DNA of 64,000 nt from Sporosarcina jiandibaonis (GCF_013184495.1 NZ_JAAOIY010000005.1:62001-126000); one strand, 5' to 3'. Counted from the stretch's first letter, positions 34,879 to 44,053 are shown. A program made the numbers and translations. Notes: generated by a model from the letters alone, not told the origin.

Positions 34879-35608
34879 ATGGCGAAAACATACACTCATG
34901 TGTGGGAATAAAAAGCTGGAAACATATGTACCGGATGCAATAGAATTTTCCAAAAGAAACTTATGGAATTTTATCGATAGGTATTCTGAAGTTATCGTAA
35001 AGCCCACTTATGGGAGTAGAGGAAGGAACATCTACAAACTTTCATCATTAGGTAAGGGGAAATACGAAATTCATTATAAAAATCAGAAGCAACCATTCAT
35101 AGATAGAGACACAGCCTTCGCTTATCTAGAACAAAAAATTGGTTCCCGATCTTTTATTATTCAACAGTATATCCCCCTTGCAAAAATAGAACAGTCCCTT
35201 TTTGATATACGTGTTATGACGCAGAGAGTTAATCTTACAAGTCCTTGGGCCGTAACTGGAAAGGTAGCAAAAGTAGCCGGGAGCGGTTTTATCGTGACGA
35301 ATAATCGTATGAGTAATGGATCCGTACTTCCGGTCGAAAAAGCAATTCGAGGGGCTCATCCGAGTATTTCAAGTGAAAAAAATACATCATTACTGAAAGA
35401 TATTGATCGAATCGCTTTACTGGCTACGGAAAGTTTAACGCGCTATTACAAAGAGCAGCGAGTGTATGGCTTTGATATGGCGATAGATACCCAAGGGGAT
35501 ATTTGGATTATTGAAGTGAATTTACGTCCTTTAATCTCTCATTTTCGGAAATTACAAGACCAATCGATGTATCGGACGATAAGGTACAAATACAAGTATG
35601 AGAGATAG
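34856..35608 (+). CDS. Short YheC/D-type ATP-grasp protein coupled to 2-AEP pathway
   Basis: 250 residues, ATP-grasp core only. MGKWRKHTLMCGNKKLETYVPDAIEF is the linker seen before the core in YheC/D, followed by VIVKPTYGSRGRNIYKL, FIIQQYIPLA, DIRVMTQRVNL, FIVTNNRMSNGSVL and the metal motif DMAIDTQGDIWIIEVNLRP. The ~200-residue N-terminal YheC/D domain is absent. Start ATG 34856, preceded by AAAGGCGGTG; the longer frame from 34823 lies inside phnW. Being fourth in the 2-AEP operon it may ligate the amine of 2-AEP to a carboxylate (inference). Confidence 0.82.
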   Translation: MRNLDMGKWRKHTLMCGNKKLETYVPDAIEFSKRNLWNFIDRYSEVIVKPTYGSRGRNIYKLSSLGKGKYEIHYKNQKQPFIDRDTAFAYLEQKIGSRSFIIQQYIPLAKIEQSLFDIRVMTQRVNLTSPWAVTGKVAKVAGSGFIVTNNRMSNGSVLPVEKAIRGAHPSISSEKNTSLLKDIDRIALLATESLTRYYKEQRVYGFDMAIDTQGDIWIIEVNLRPLISHFRKLQDQSMYRTIRYKYKYER

Positions 35609-35684
35609 TTAATGGTGACAATCACCTAAGTAATTCAAACACAACTCTGAAAACAGTGAGCATCTACTTTGCAAGTTCAATTGA

Positions 35685-35730
35685 AAAAATCCAATTTATC
35701 CGCATTACTAAGAGAGTTTGGATTTTTTTT
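35685..35730 (+). terminator. Intrinsic terminator of the phosphonate operon
   Basis: AAAAATCCAA (35685-35694) pairs with TTGGATTTTT (35718-35727), then T run. Confidence 0.75.
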
Positions 35731-35764
35731 GTAATAATATTCCTCAGGGTTTTATACTTTCCAT

Positions 35765-35842
35765 CACTAGTGTTGCATAAACGAGGACTGAATTTTCAGT
35801 CATTATTTTCACGAAAAAGGTAAACGCCTGAATAGAGGTAGT
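35765..35842. mobile_element. Short remnant of the same IS end, direct orientation to the one at 31135
   Basis: Shares with 31135-31222 the blocks CACTAGTGTTGCATAAA, GAATTTTCAGTCAT and ATAGAGGTAGT in the same order and orientation, with diverged or deleted sequence between. It holds only the terminal part of the element; no transposase remains. The remaining gap to 36065 holds no gene that I can support. Confidence 0.7.
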
Positions 35843-36065
35843 GCTGTTATAATATTTGATTTGAACAGGAACTACCTGTACAAACCATTATAAAGGACTT
35901 TTTGTTTTGGATTCATTTAATTATTGCGTATACATTACTTCGAAGCTAGTGTAAAAATGTATTGTTGATTTTAGATAATTGTCCAAGTAAAAAACCGAAA
36001 TATGAATACTCTAAGTATAAAGAACCGTGAAGGATTCTTAATGAAGAAGTAAGGAAGATGTGAAA

Positions 36066-37391
36066 ATGAATATTCAATGGATGGAATCCATAAAGGAAAA
36101 CCAAATTGCTTTACCTGAATCGTTGATTGATAGCCTACCGAAAGCCGATGTAATAACAATACATTATGGTTCAAATGAAATAGAACTTAGCGTGATTAAA
36201 GATGTCGAGCTACAAAAAGAAACAATCGGATTACCGATGAACTTAAGTAGCTCATATACAATTCCAACCGATTTATCGTATGAATGTCTATTAATAGATG
36301 GTCAGATTTATATCGGACCGGTTATTGCTTATATCGTTACAAGGAGTTTGGAAAACTATAAACACGAAAATCTTTCACTCTTTTTACCTAGATTTAAAGA
36401 GTATGAAGATCTGAAAGGATTAATTTTTATTTGCACGAAAGAGTCTATTGATTTGGAAAAATCCCGTATAACCGGTTATTATTATTCACCCAATAAAACC
36501 AATGACGACGGTCGATGGGTATACGGCGAATTTCCATTACCAGATGCAATCTTTAATCGCTCGTTTCTTAAAAAGGGTAAAATTTCAATACTGCAAGAAA
36601 AACTTGGTGATGTTATTTTCAATACATCTTATCTAAACTTAGATAAATGGCGAATTTGGAAATACCTTTCGAAAAAGAAAAAAATTAGAAGGCATTTGCC
36701 ATATACAGAAAAATACTCCGGTGTTAATCAATTGATGAGTTTTTTAGACAAGTACGATGCACTTTATATCAAAGCTCGAAGAAATTCACGTGGAAGAGGG
36801 ATTTATCACTTATGTAAGACGGATAGCGGTTTTATCGTAAGGGATCACAAGCAACGACATACGCTGCTGACAAATAAAAAGCAATTAAAAACATTTTTTG
36901 ATAGCAAGATTGTGCAAGCGTCAATTGTGCAGCAGCCCGTTCCATATAAATTTGGGAATCGAGTGCTCGATTTCAGAGTTTATCTCCAAAAGAACGAAAA
37001 AAGAGAGTGGACTTTCCAAGGGTTTACAACAAGAGTTTCCAAGGAAGGCGGTATAGTAACGAATACAATTGGAAGAGATGATTTGTTACGGGGGGAAGAA
37101 GCCCTCTCTACCATCTATCAATTAGATGAAGAAACAACATTGAGAATTCAAAACGAAATGGTTGAGCTTGCAAAGTCAGCTGTTCAAGTTTATGAGGAAC
37201 AAGGAATGCATATTGCAGATATGGCCGCCGATATAATTTTGGATGATAATCTCCATTTATGGCTACTTGAGTTGCAATTGAACTACGCGGCGGAGAAAAA
37301 AGCGCATGAAATACCTCCTGAAATCTTCAATAGGATCATGATCACCCCATTTAAATATGCTAAAGCAATTACTCGATTTGGAAAGTCTTGA
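36066..37391 (+). CDS. YheC/YheD-family ATP-grasp protein (ELQ variant)
   Basis: 441 residues, full-length YheC/D: N-terminal domain with IYIGPVIAYIVTRS, linker LDKWRIWKYLSKKKKIRRHLPYT, core LYIKARRNSRGRGIYHL, SIVQQPVPY, DFRVYLQKNEKREWTFQGF, GIVTNTIGR. The final metal motif reads LWLLELQLNY, so the usual E-x-N is E-x-Q; catalytic competence is therefore uncertain. It shares a C-terminal tail (PPEIFNRIMITPFKYAKA) with the next gene, indicating tandem duplication. ATG 36066 is used, following GGAAGATGTG. Confidence 0.8.
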   Translation: MNIQWMESIKENQIALPESLIDSLPKADVITIHYGSNEIELSVIKDVELQKETIGLPMNLSSSYTIPTDLSYECLLIDGQIYIGPVIAYIVTRSLENYKHENLSLFLPRFKEYEDLKGLIFICTKESIDLEKSRITGYYYSPNKTNDDGRWVYGEFPLPDAIFNRSFLKKGKISILQEKLGDVIFNTSYLNLDKWRIWKYLSKKKKIRRHLPYTEKYSGVNQLMSFLDKYDALYIKARRNSRGRGIYHLCKTDSGFIVRDHKQRHTLLTNKKQLKTFFDSKIVQASIVQQPVPYKFGNRVLDFRVYLQKNEKREWTFQGFTTRVSKEGGIVTNTIGRDDLLRGEEALSTIYQLDEETTLRIQNEMVELAKSAVQVYEEQGMHIADMAADIILDDNLHLWLLELQLNYAAEKKAHEIPPEIFNRIMITPFKYAKAITRFGKS

Positions 37392-37430
37392 TTTTGTTTT
37401 GCGAAAAAATAAACTAGAAAGTGTGAAGAA

Positions 37431-38714
37431 ATGGAGATTTTATGGCTATCAAGGGATACAAATAATCATGTTTATATTTCTAATGATTTTGCAGACAGTT
37501 CTTCAATTAAGGAGAAGATGGAATTACAATTTGGTGGGTTAATACAAAAGGTTACGGTTGAAATTGATGATGAACTTCCTATTAATACAATCGCGATTTC
37601 AGAGCGTATACTGAAACCATTCAACATCCCTGCAAACCTTCCATATGAAGTCATTATAGAGAAGGATAAAATAAAAGTAGGTCCGGTTATCGGAATAATG
37701 GTGTCAATTACTAGATTTTTTAATCATCTGGAATCGATAGGAAGAACGATGGATTATGAACATATAAAGGGGTTACTCTTTATTTTTGGACCAAAAGATG
37801 TGGACCTAAACGAAAGAACAATTAGTGGTTACTATTATAATCCAAGTGGTAAAACCAGAAAAACACAATGGATAGAAGGTACATTTCCATTTCCGGATGT
37901 AGTATATAATCGACGAAAAAAGTTATCCAAAGAATTGTACAATCATTTAACCGAGTATGATATTCCGTTTTTCAACTCCCATTATTTAAACAAATGGCAA
38001 CAGTTCGAAGTATTCTCTCAAAACCCTGAATTGAACTCTTTTTTACCAGAAACCAAGAAGCTTTCAAAGCCTTCGATCAAAGAAATGTTGGCTAAGTACG
38101 ATGAAATTTATGTTAAACCGACTTCAAAGGCAAACGGCGATGGTATAAGGCTAATTGAAAAAAAAGAAAATGGGTATGTCTTAATAGAAAACAACTCTAA
38201 GACTCGATTTTTTAATACAATAAATTCACTTTATAAAGCTATTGATAGAAAAAACTATATTATTCAACCATCTGTCGCCTTTAAATCAGAAAATAGAAAT
38301 CACGATTTTAGAGTGATTTTACAAAAGGATGGTTCAAAAAAGTGGCGTTTTACAGGATTTAAATGCAGAGTCTCAATAGAAAATAGTATTATAACCAATT
38401 TTAAAAATAAAGATATTGTTCTTCCTGGAGTTGAAGCGTTAGGTTCTATTTATCATCTATCGCCTGACCAAGCAAAAGAGAAAGAAAAAGAAATGGTTCA
38501 ACTATGCAAGAGTCTAGCAAAATCCATAGAAGATAAAGGAGTTCATCTTGGTGATGTCGCTTTTGATATAATTATTGATTCGAACCTGAAATTATGGGTT
38601 TTGGAAATTCAAATCCGCTATGGCGTATTTGACAAAAAAGATGTAAGTCCGGAATTTTTCCGAAAATTCATGGTAACTCCTATTTATTACGCTAAAGCAT
38701 TAGCTGGGTTTTAA
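37431..38714 (+). CDS. YheC/YheD-family ATP-grasp protein (EIQ variant)
   Basis: 427 residues, paralogue of the preceding gene, 39 bp after it. N-terminal IKVGPVIGIMVSITRF, linker LNKWQQFEVFSQNPELNSFLPET, core IYVKPTSKANGDGIRLI, YIIQPSVAF, DFRVILQKDGSKKWRF, SIITNFKNKDIVL. The last motif is LWVLEIQIRYG, E-x-Q again and then Arg, so the second Mg ligand is absent. Tail SPEFFRKFMVTPIYYAKAL matches the neighbour. Ribosome site is weak (GTGTGAAG). It ends at a bidirectional terminator. Confidence 0.8.
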   Translation: MEILWLSRDTNNHVYISNDFADSSSIKEKMELQFGGLIQKVTVEIDDELPINTIAISERILKPFNIPANLPYEVIIEKDKIKVGPVIGIMVSITRFFNHLESIGRTMDYEHIKGLLFIFGPKDVDLNERTISGYYYNPSGKTRKTQWIEGTFPFPDVVYNRRKKLSKELYNHLTEYDIPFFNSHYLNKWQQFEVFSQNPELNSFLPETKKLSKPSIKEMLAKYDEIYVKPTSKANGDGIRLIEKKENGYVLIENNSKTRFFNTINSLYKAIDRKNYIIQPSVAFKSENRNHDFRVILQKDGSKKWRFTGFKCRVSIENSIITNFKNKDIVLPGVEALGSIYHLSPDQAKEKEKEMVQLCKSLAKSIEDKGVHLGDVAFDIIIDSNLKLWVLEIQIRYGVFDKKDVSPEFFRKFMVTPIYYAKALAGF

Positions 38715-38724
38715 TAACTTATGA

Positions 38725-38758
38725 AAACACCCCTAAATTTTATTTAGGGGTGTTTTTC
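38725..38758. terminator. Bidirectional intrinsic terminator
   Basis: AAAACACCCCTAAA (38725-38738) and TTTAGGGGTGTTTT (38744-38757) are perfect arms with A/T runs on both sides, serving the YheC/D gene and the convergent Mur-ligase gene, whose stop codon lies in the hairpin. Confidence 0.92.
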
Positions 38759-40134
38759 AACATTGATACGAGCTTTTTAATGGATTTGTCTCTCATACAT
38801 GTTTTCAAAAGCAGGGCTGTATCTTGATTTAATATAGGCAATAGTAATTTTTCTAGTTCAACAGAGGTGGCACAGGTGAGAACCTCTCCCTCCATAACTT
38901 TTGCCCCTTCAGCTATTTTGCTCGCAAAAGTACCGTAAGCTATCAATATGTCAACCCGATAGTTAGAAATCATCTCGCCAATTTCCCTATGAATGTCGGA
39001 TTCTTTTTCACCTAACCAGGAACTACTCCCAATAACGGCTATTCTCTTTTTATCTGAACCGATTTTTTCTAGAACCTTTAAACAAGCTTCTATAGATGTA
39101 GGATTTGACTTCCATGTGTCATCTATTATCAATGATCGATTATAGCCGATGACCGTTTCCAAATGATTAGCCAAATTAATGAAAGATTCAAGCCGTTCAA
39201 TTGCTTCGCTTATCCCGAATCCCATTTGGTGAACTGCGGCAATGGCGCTTAATGCATTATAGACTTGATGTTCTCCATATCCCGGAACAAAGGCCTTGTA
39301 TTCTATATGCTGATAGCTAAGGGTGAATTCCATGCCGTTAGGGACAAAATCGATATCAGAAGCTTGGTAATCTGCCCGAGAATGGACGCCAAAATAAATC
39401 AACTTCCCCTTATAATCAGCCAAGGAGATTTTCTTTGTCTTCTCATCGTCAGAGTTCAAAATGAGCGTCCCTTTGTATCCAAGGCCTTTGATAATTTCCC
39501 CCTTTGCTTGAATATAGTTCTCAATCGTGCCGCATAATTCCAAGTGGTCTACTCCGATGTTGGTAATCATTCCAATCGTCGGTTGGAAATACATGCAATT
39601 GTATTCAAGCAACCCCGGATTGTCGACAGGCGTTTCAAATACAGCCACATCTGTTTCTTCAGTTATTCCACATAAATAACCGAAATTTCTATGAGGTCCA
39701 TTGCGGCTCTTTTTGGTAGCTTCAACATTATATTTTCCTCTCAAAATATGGGCAATCATTTCCTTAACTGTCGTTTTCCCGCAAGTGCCGGTTATAGCGA
39801 AAACAGGAATCTCATACATCTGCCGATAATGGCGGACAAAATTCCAATACGATTTTTCCATGTCCTCTACTTTGATGTAAGTGACATGAGGTAAGAATTC
39901 GTCTATCAGCTGGTCTTTTTCAAAAACGATAGCACAAGGTGTATTTGAACGAATACGCTCTTGCCTTATCGTTTTTCGTTTGTTTTCCAGAAATATAGCT
40001 GTATATGGATTTATTACATGGCTAATGCGATTGGCTAGATGGAATATTTTCATGCTTTTTGGTCCATGGACAACCGTGCCCTCGATGACTTTGCAGAATG
40101 TCTCAAAATCTATTTTTTCCTTTTTGATAATCAT
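38740..40134 (-). CDS. Mur-ligase family protein (MurF paralogue)
   Basis: 464 residues. P-loop AITGTCGKTTVKEMIAHIL near residue 115, FETPVDNPGLLEYNC, MITNIGVDHLELCGTIENYIQAKGEI in two halves (Mur central domain, with the conserved Asp-His), and C-terminal IDDTWKSNPTSIEACL, the counterpart of MurF DAYNANP. The N-terminal domain is atypical, so it is probably not the housekeeping MurF. Known: Mur ligases form amide bonds by ATP-driven acyl phosphate. In this neighbourhood a role in making a coat or cortex peptide is possible (inference). Confidence 0.82.
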   Translation of the reverse strand: MIIKKEKIDFETFCKVIEGTVVHGPKSMKIFHLANRISHVINPYTAIFLENKRKTIRQERIRSNTPCAIVFEKDQLIDEFLPHVTYIKVEDMEKSYWNFVRHYRQMYEIPVFAITGTCGKTTVKEMIAHILRGKYNVEATKKSRNGPHRNFGYLCGITEETDVAVFETPVDNPGLLEYNCMYFQPTIGMITNIGVDHLELCGTIENYIQAKGEIIKGLGYKGTLILNSDDEKTKKISLADYKGKLIYFGVHSRADYQASDIDFVPNGMEFTLSYQHIEYKAFVPGYGEHQVYNALSAIAAVHQMGFGISEAIERLESFINLANHLETVIGYNRSLIIDDTWKSNPTSIEACLKVLEKIGSDKKRIAVIGSSSWLGEKESDIHREIGEMISNYRVDILIAYGTFASKIAEGAKVMEGEVLTCATSVELEKLLLPILNQDTALLLKTCMRDKSIKKLVSMLKNTPK

Positions 40135-40384
40135 TCACTCCAATTTTAGAATATTTTCTTTCTTCTATAAGGTATGTTGGATTAACTTGATTGCATGGAC
40201 GCTTGTCTAACAATCGACCAGATAGATATATAATGACAAGATTTTAATAGTCGATAAAAACTTGCGTTATCCAAGTCGAGGCGAAGACTGGAAGAAGTGT
40301 GATAACATAATAGTGAAACTTATTTGCATATTGACAAAGCGGCTGTCCCGAATGAAACGGAATTAATTCAAAGGAGTGATGAAA

Positions 40385-41803
40385 ATGAAAATTTATGAAA
40401 TGATTATTAATGGGGAAAGAGTAGGCGATCGGTTGCCTATTATTAAAGTTGAGAATCCAGCAACAGGTGAAGTGATTGCGACTGTTCCAAAAGGCGGGGC
40501 GGAAGAAGCGGCTTTTGCAGTCGATGCAGCTTACGAAGCTTTTGCGGAGTGGTCAAAGCTATCCGCCTATGAGCGCAGCGAGTTAATTCACGATTGGCAT
40601 GATTTGATTAAAGAAAACACGGAAGATTTAGCGAGAACGATGACTGAAGAACAAGGAAAACCATTAACGGAAGCTCGTGGAGAAATCAATTACGCGAATG
40701 GATTTATCTCTTGGTACGCGGAAGAAGGAAAACGAATTTACGGCGAATCCATTCCAGCAACCGGGCAAAACAAACGGTTATTCGTCCACAAACAACCCGT
40801 CGGCGTAACCGCGGTCATCACTCCGTGGAATTTTCCGGCAGCAATGATCACGCGCAAAGTCGGCCCGGCGCTTGCGGCAGGTTGCACGGTTGTCATTAAA
40901 CCGGCGAATCTGACTCCGATAACTGCTATTAAACTCGTTCAACTAGCAGAACAAGCGGGCATTCCAAAAGGCGTTTTGAATGTCGTAACCGGAGATTCCA
41001 AAGTGATCGGCGAAACGTGGCTCGCTGATACGCGTGTGCGAAAACTGACATTCACGGGATCCACTGAAGTCGGGAAACAACTCATGAAAGGCGCGGCGGA
41101 AACGGTCAAGAAGATTTCACTCGAACTCGGAGGCCATGCACCGGCACTCGTTCTTGAAGACAGCGATTTAGATAAAGCGGCAGAAGGCGTGCTCGCCGCA
41201 AAATTCCGTAATGCCGGTCAAACTTGCGTCTGTGTAAACCGCGTTTACGTTCACGAATCAATCGCGGATGCCTTTACTAAGAAACTAGTTGAAAAGGCAA
41301 ATGCATTAAAAGTGGGCAATGGTTTGGAAGATGGTACTGACATAGGGCCACTTATTGACGAGGCGGCCATTGAAAAAATCCAGCAACATGTTGACGATGC
41401 AAAAGAAAAAGGCGCGACAGTCGAACTTGGAGGAAACTCAAAAGACGGCCTCTTCTTTGAACCGACAATTTTAACTGGCGTGACAGACGAAATGATCTGC
41501 ATGACAGACGAAACATTCGGCCCGGTCACGCCGATTACAACATTCAAAACAGAAGAAGAAGCAATTCGCCGCGCAAACGACTCTATTTTTGGTCTGGCAG
41601 CTTATGTATTTACAGAAAACATCACTAAAGGAATCCGTATTTCCGAACAGCTGGAATATGGCATTGTCGGCCTCAACGACGGCATCCCGTCAACACCGCA
41701 AGCACCATTCGGTGGATTCAAGCAGAGCGGCCTGGGAAGAGAAGGCGGTCATCAAGGAATGGACGAGTATTTGGAAGTAAAATATATTTCGGTCGGAATG
41801 TAA
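40385..41803 (+). CDS. NAD(P)-dependent succinate-semialdehyde dehydrogenase (GabD-like ALDH)
   Basis: 472 residues. ALDH fold: VITPWNFPAAMITRKVGPALAAGCTVVIKPA in two parts, TFTGSTEVGKQLM, catalytic Glu in ELGGHAP, catalytic Cys in NAGQTCVCVNR (the SSADH signature GQTCVC), and PFGGFKQSGLGREGG. Known: oxidises succinate semialdehyde to succinate; relatives take glutarate semialdehyde or other aldehydes. ATG 40385 is used, 8 nt after AAGGAG; upstream GTG/ATG overlap that site. It stands alone with its own terminator, upstream of the acyl-CoA cluster, and could supply its final oxidation. Confidence 0.9.
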   Translation: MKIYEMIINGERVGDRLPIIKVENPATGEVIATVPKGGAEEAAFAVDAAYEAFAEWSKLSAYERSELIHDWHDLIKENTEDLARTMTEEQGKPLTEARGEINYANGFISWYAEEGKRIYGESIPATGQNKRLFVHKQPVGVTAVITPWNFPAAMITRKVGPALAAGCTVVIKPANLTPITAIKLVQLAEQAGIPKGVLNVVTGDSKVIGETWLADTRVRKLTFTGSTEVGKQLMKGAAETVKKISLELGGHAPALVLEDSDLDKAAEGVLAAKFRNAGQTCVCVNRVYVHESIADAFTKKLVEKANALKVGNGLEDGTDIGPLIDEAAIEKIQQHVDDAKEKGATVELGGNSKDGLFFEPTILTGVTDEMICMTDETFGPVTPITTFKTEEEAIRRANDSIFGLAAYVFTENITKGIRISEQLEYGIVGLNDGIPSTPQAPFGGFKQSGLGREGGHQGMDEYLEVKYISVGM

Positions 41804-41833
41804 TTTAGAGATGGGCCGCCCAGCTGAATTAAT

Positions 41834-41874
41834 GAAAACATAGCCACGCAAAAACGGCTATGTTTTCTTTTTTT
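41834..41874 (+). terminator. Intrinsic terminator after the aldehyde dehydrogenase
   Basis: GAAAACATAGCC (41834-41845) and GGCTATGTTTTC (41856-41867), perfect 12-bp stem, then T7. Confidence 0.93.
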
Positions 41875-41942
41875 GATAGATTGATAAATAAAACTTGATT
41901 TAATGAACTCATAAAGGTAGAATGTAAATGATTCTTTATATT

Positions 41943-41971
41943 CTGAACATACTAACTGGTTAGTACATAAT
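41943..41971 (+). promoter_or_regulatory. Candidate promoter of the first catabolic operon
   Basis: CTGAAC (41943-41948), 17 bp, CATAAT (41966-41971). The operator at 41949-41966 fills the spacer. Confidence 0.4.
41949..41966. promoter_or_regulatory. Operator copy 1, ATACTAACTGGTTAGTAC (probable TetR site)
   Basis: Imperfect palindrome with arms TACTAAC and GTTAGTA around TG, before the first acyl-CoA dehydrogenase. Nearly identical to the two copies at 50034-50081. Confidence 0.75.
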
Positions 41972-41987
41972 ATTTGAGGGGATGCGA

Positions 41988-43220
41988 ATGGTCATGAACT
42001 TTTCATATTCAGAAAAAACAAATGAATTAATAGAGAAGCTTACGGCGTTTATGAATGAATTTGTCTATCCAAATGAAAAAATATATGAAGAACAACTAGC
42101 TGCACAAGAGAATCGCTGGGCAGAGATTCCTCCAATAATTGAACAATTAAAAACAAAAGCAAAAGAAGAAGGTCTTTGGAATTTATTTCTCCCGGACAGT
42201 GAACTTGGAGCCGGGTTGACCAATTTAGAGTATGCGCCACTTTGCGAAATAATGGGGCGTTCCCCGATTGGACCTGAAATATTCAATTGCAACGCTCCTG
42301 ACACTGGAAATATGGAAGTCCTAGTCCGCTATGGAACGGAAGAACAGAAGAAACAATGGCTCGAACCACTTCTTAAAGGGGAAATTCGATCATGTTTCGC
42401 GATGACCGAGCCGGAAGTTGCTTCAAGTGATGCGACAAACATACAAGCGAGCATTGTTCGGGACGGAGACGAGTACATTATAAATGGACGAAAATGGTGG
42501 ACATCTGGTGCAGGGGATCCAAGATGCAAGATTTCCATATTTATGGGGAAGAACGATCCAAATGCTGCGCGTCATGAACAGCAATCTATGATTCTAGTAC
42601 CGCTTGATACGCCCGGGGTGAAAATTGAACGTATGCTTACGGTGTTCGGTTATGATCATGCACCGCACGGCCATGCGGAAATCACATTTGAAAATGTCCG
42701 TGTGCCTGTCGAAAATATAATTTGGGGCGAAGGAAAAGGTTTTGCAATTGCTCAGGGACGACTTGGACCTGGACGAATCCATCATTGTATGAGATTGATC
42801 GGAGCAGCTGAACGCGCACTAGAACAAATGTGTATTCGTGTACAAGAACGGACTCCTTTTGGAAAAGTGCTGGCAGATCAAGGGGTTGTAAGAGAGTGGA
42901 TAGCAGAATCTCGTATCGACATCGAACAAGCTCGACTGTTAACATTGAAAGCTGCTTATATGATGGATACGGTTGGCAATAAGAAAGCAAAATCAGAAAT
43001 CGCAATGATTAAAGTTGTTGCGCCGAGTATGGCTTTACGTGTGATTGACAGAGCGATTCAAGCATTTGGAGGAGCAGGTGTTAGCCAGGATTACACACTT
43101 GCAGCTCAATGGGCCAGTTCCCGAACTTTACGCCTTGCAGATGGACCAGATGAAGTACACCGCAATCAAATTGCGCGGCTCGAACTTCGAAAATACGCTG
43201 CAAATGGAAAGGGGAACTGA
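41988..43220 (+). CDS. Acyl-CoA dehydrogenase, ACAD10/11-like
   Basis: 410 residues. FAD-binding acyl-CoA dehydrogenase: [55 protein letters not shown], and the C-terminal [19 protein letters not shown], which is the form found in ACAD10/11 and related FadE-type enzymes (Asp in place of the YEGT Glu). Known: ACAD11 works with a kinase domain on 4-hydroxyacyl-CoA; the kinase partner here is a separate gene at 45504. GAGGGG precedes ATG 41988; ATGs at 41982 and 41994 are alternatives. First gene of the operon behind the operator. Confidence 0.87.
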   Translation: MVMNFSYSEKTNELIEKLTAFMNEFVYPNEKIYEEQLAAQENRWAEIPPIIEQLKTKAKEEGLWNLFLPDSELGAGLTNLEYAPLCEIMGRSPIGPEIFNCNAPDTGNMEVLVRYGTEEQKKQWLEPLLKGEIRSCFAMTEPEVASSDATNIQASIVRDGDEYIINGRKWWTSGAGDPRCKISIFMGKNDPNAARHEQQSMILVPLDTPGVKIERMLTVFGYDHAPHGHAEITFENVRVPVENIIWGEGKGFAIAQGRLGPGRIHHCMRLIGAAERALEQMCIRVQERTPFGKVLADQGVVREWIAESRIDIEQARLLTLKAAYMMDTVGNKKAKSEIAMIKVVAPSMALRVIDRAIQAFGGAGVSQDYTLAAQWASSRTLRLADGPDEVHRNQIARLELRKYAANGKGN

Positions 43221-43222
43221 CT

Positions 43223-43996
43223 GTGTCCGTACTCGATTTGTTTAAACTAGATGGGAAAACTGCTCTCGTTACAGGTGGGGGCAGAGGCTTAGGTGCACAG
43301 ATCGCGAGAGGGTTTGCTGAAGCGGGGGCGAATGTCGTCCTTTGTTCTAGGAAAGTAGATGCCTGCATCGAAATGAGTCAAGAATTAGAAGCACTAGGGG
43401 TTAAGTCAATTGGGCTAAAGTGTGATGTAACAAATCCCGAAGAAATAAAACAAGTCGTCCAAGAAACTGTTCATCAATTTGGCACGATTGATATTCTCGT
43501 CAATAACAGCGGAGCGTCCTGGGGTGAAAAAGTTGTCGATATGCCTTATGAAGCTTGGCAAAAAGTCCTTGACGTTAACATCACAGGAACGTTTCTGATG
43601 AGCCAAGAAGTTGGAAAGCTTATGATTAAACAAGGCGGCGGGAAAATTATTAATATTGCTTCCGTTGCAGGTTTAGGTGGAACGCATCCAGATTTTATGG
43701 ATACCATTGGCTATAACACGAGTAAAGGGGCAGTTATCACCTTTACGAAAGATCTCGCTGCAAAATGGGGTCAATACAATATTAATGTCAATGCAATTGC
43801 TCCAGGTTTTTTCCCGACAAAAATGTCGAACGTACTAATTGAACACGGTCGAGATTATATATTAAACTCAACGCCATTAAATCGCCTGGGGTCTGAAGAA
43901 GATTTAAAAGGGGTCGCATTATTTCTTGCATCAAAAGCTTCTGATTATGTGACAGGCGATATTCTCATTGTTGATGGCGGTATGAGTACATTATAA
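43223..43996 (+). CDS. SDR-family oxidoreductase (FabG/gluconate-5-dehydrogenase-like)
   Basis: 257 residues, classical SDR: TALVTGGGRGLGAQIARG (NAD(P) site), LVNNSGASWGEK, IASVAGLGG (Ser), and YNTSKGAVITF (Tyr-x3-Lys). The active tetrad is complete. It closely resembles the SDR at 50135 (for example NNSGA-WGEKV followed by EAWQKV-DVN), so the two are duplicates. In this cluster a 3-hydroxy- or 4-oxo/4-hydroxyacyl-CoA oxidoreductase role is likely. GTG start, AAAGGGGAACTGA upstream. Confidence 0.88.
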   Translation: MSVLDLFKLDGKTALVTGGGRGLGAQIARGFAEAGANVVLCSRKVDACIEMSQELEALGVKSIGLKCDVTNPEEIKQVVQETVHQFGTIDILVNNSGASWGEKVVDMPYEAWQKVLDVNITGTFLMSQEVGKLMIKQGGGKIINIASVAGLGGTHPDFMDTIGYNTSKGAVITFTKDLAAKWGQYNINVNAIAPGFFPTKMSNVLIEHGRDYILNSTPLNRLGSEEDLKGVALFLASKASDYVTGDILIVDGGMSTL

Positions 43997-44053
43997 AACA
44001 AAAATAATCTACGAATAGATAAGAAATTGAATAAAGAAAGGTGTGTAGAGTCG

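Noticed and set aside
40135..40384. TTGACA at 40331 as promoter of the aldehyde dehydrogenase gene
   Set aside because: No -10 box lies at 16-18 bp; I could not support a promoter there.
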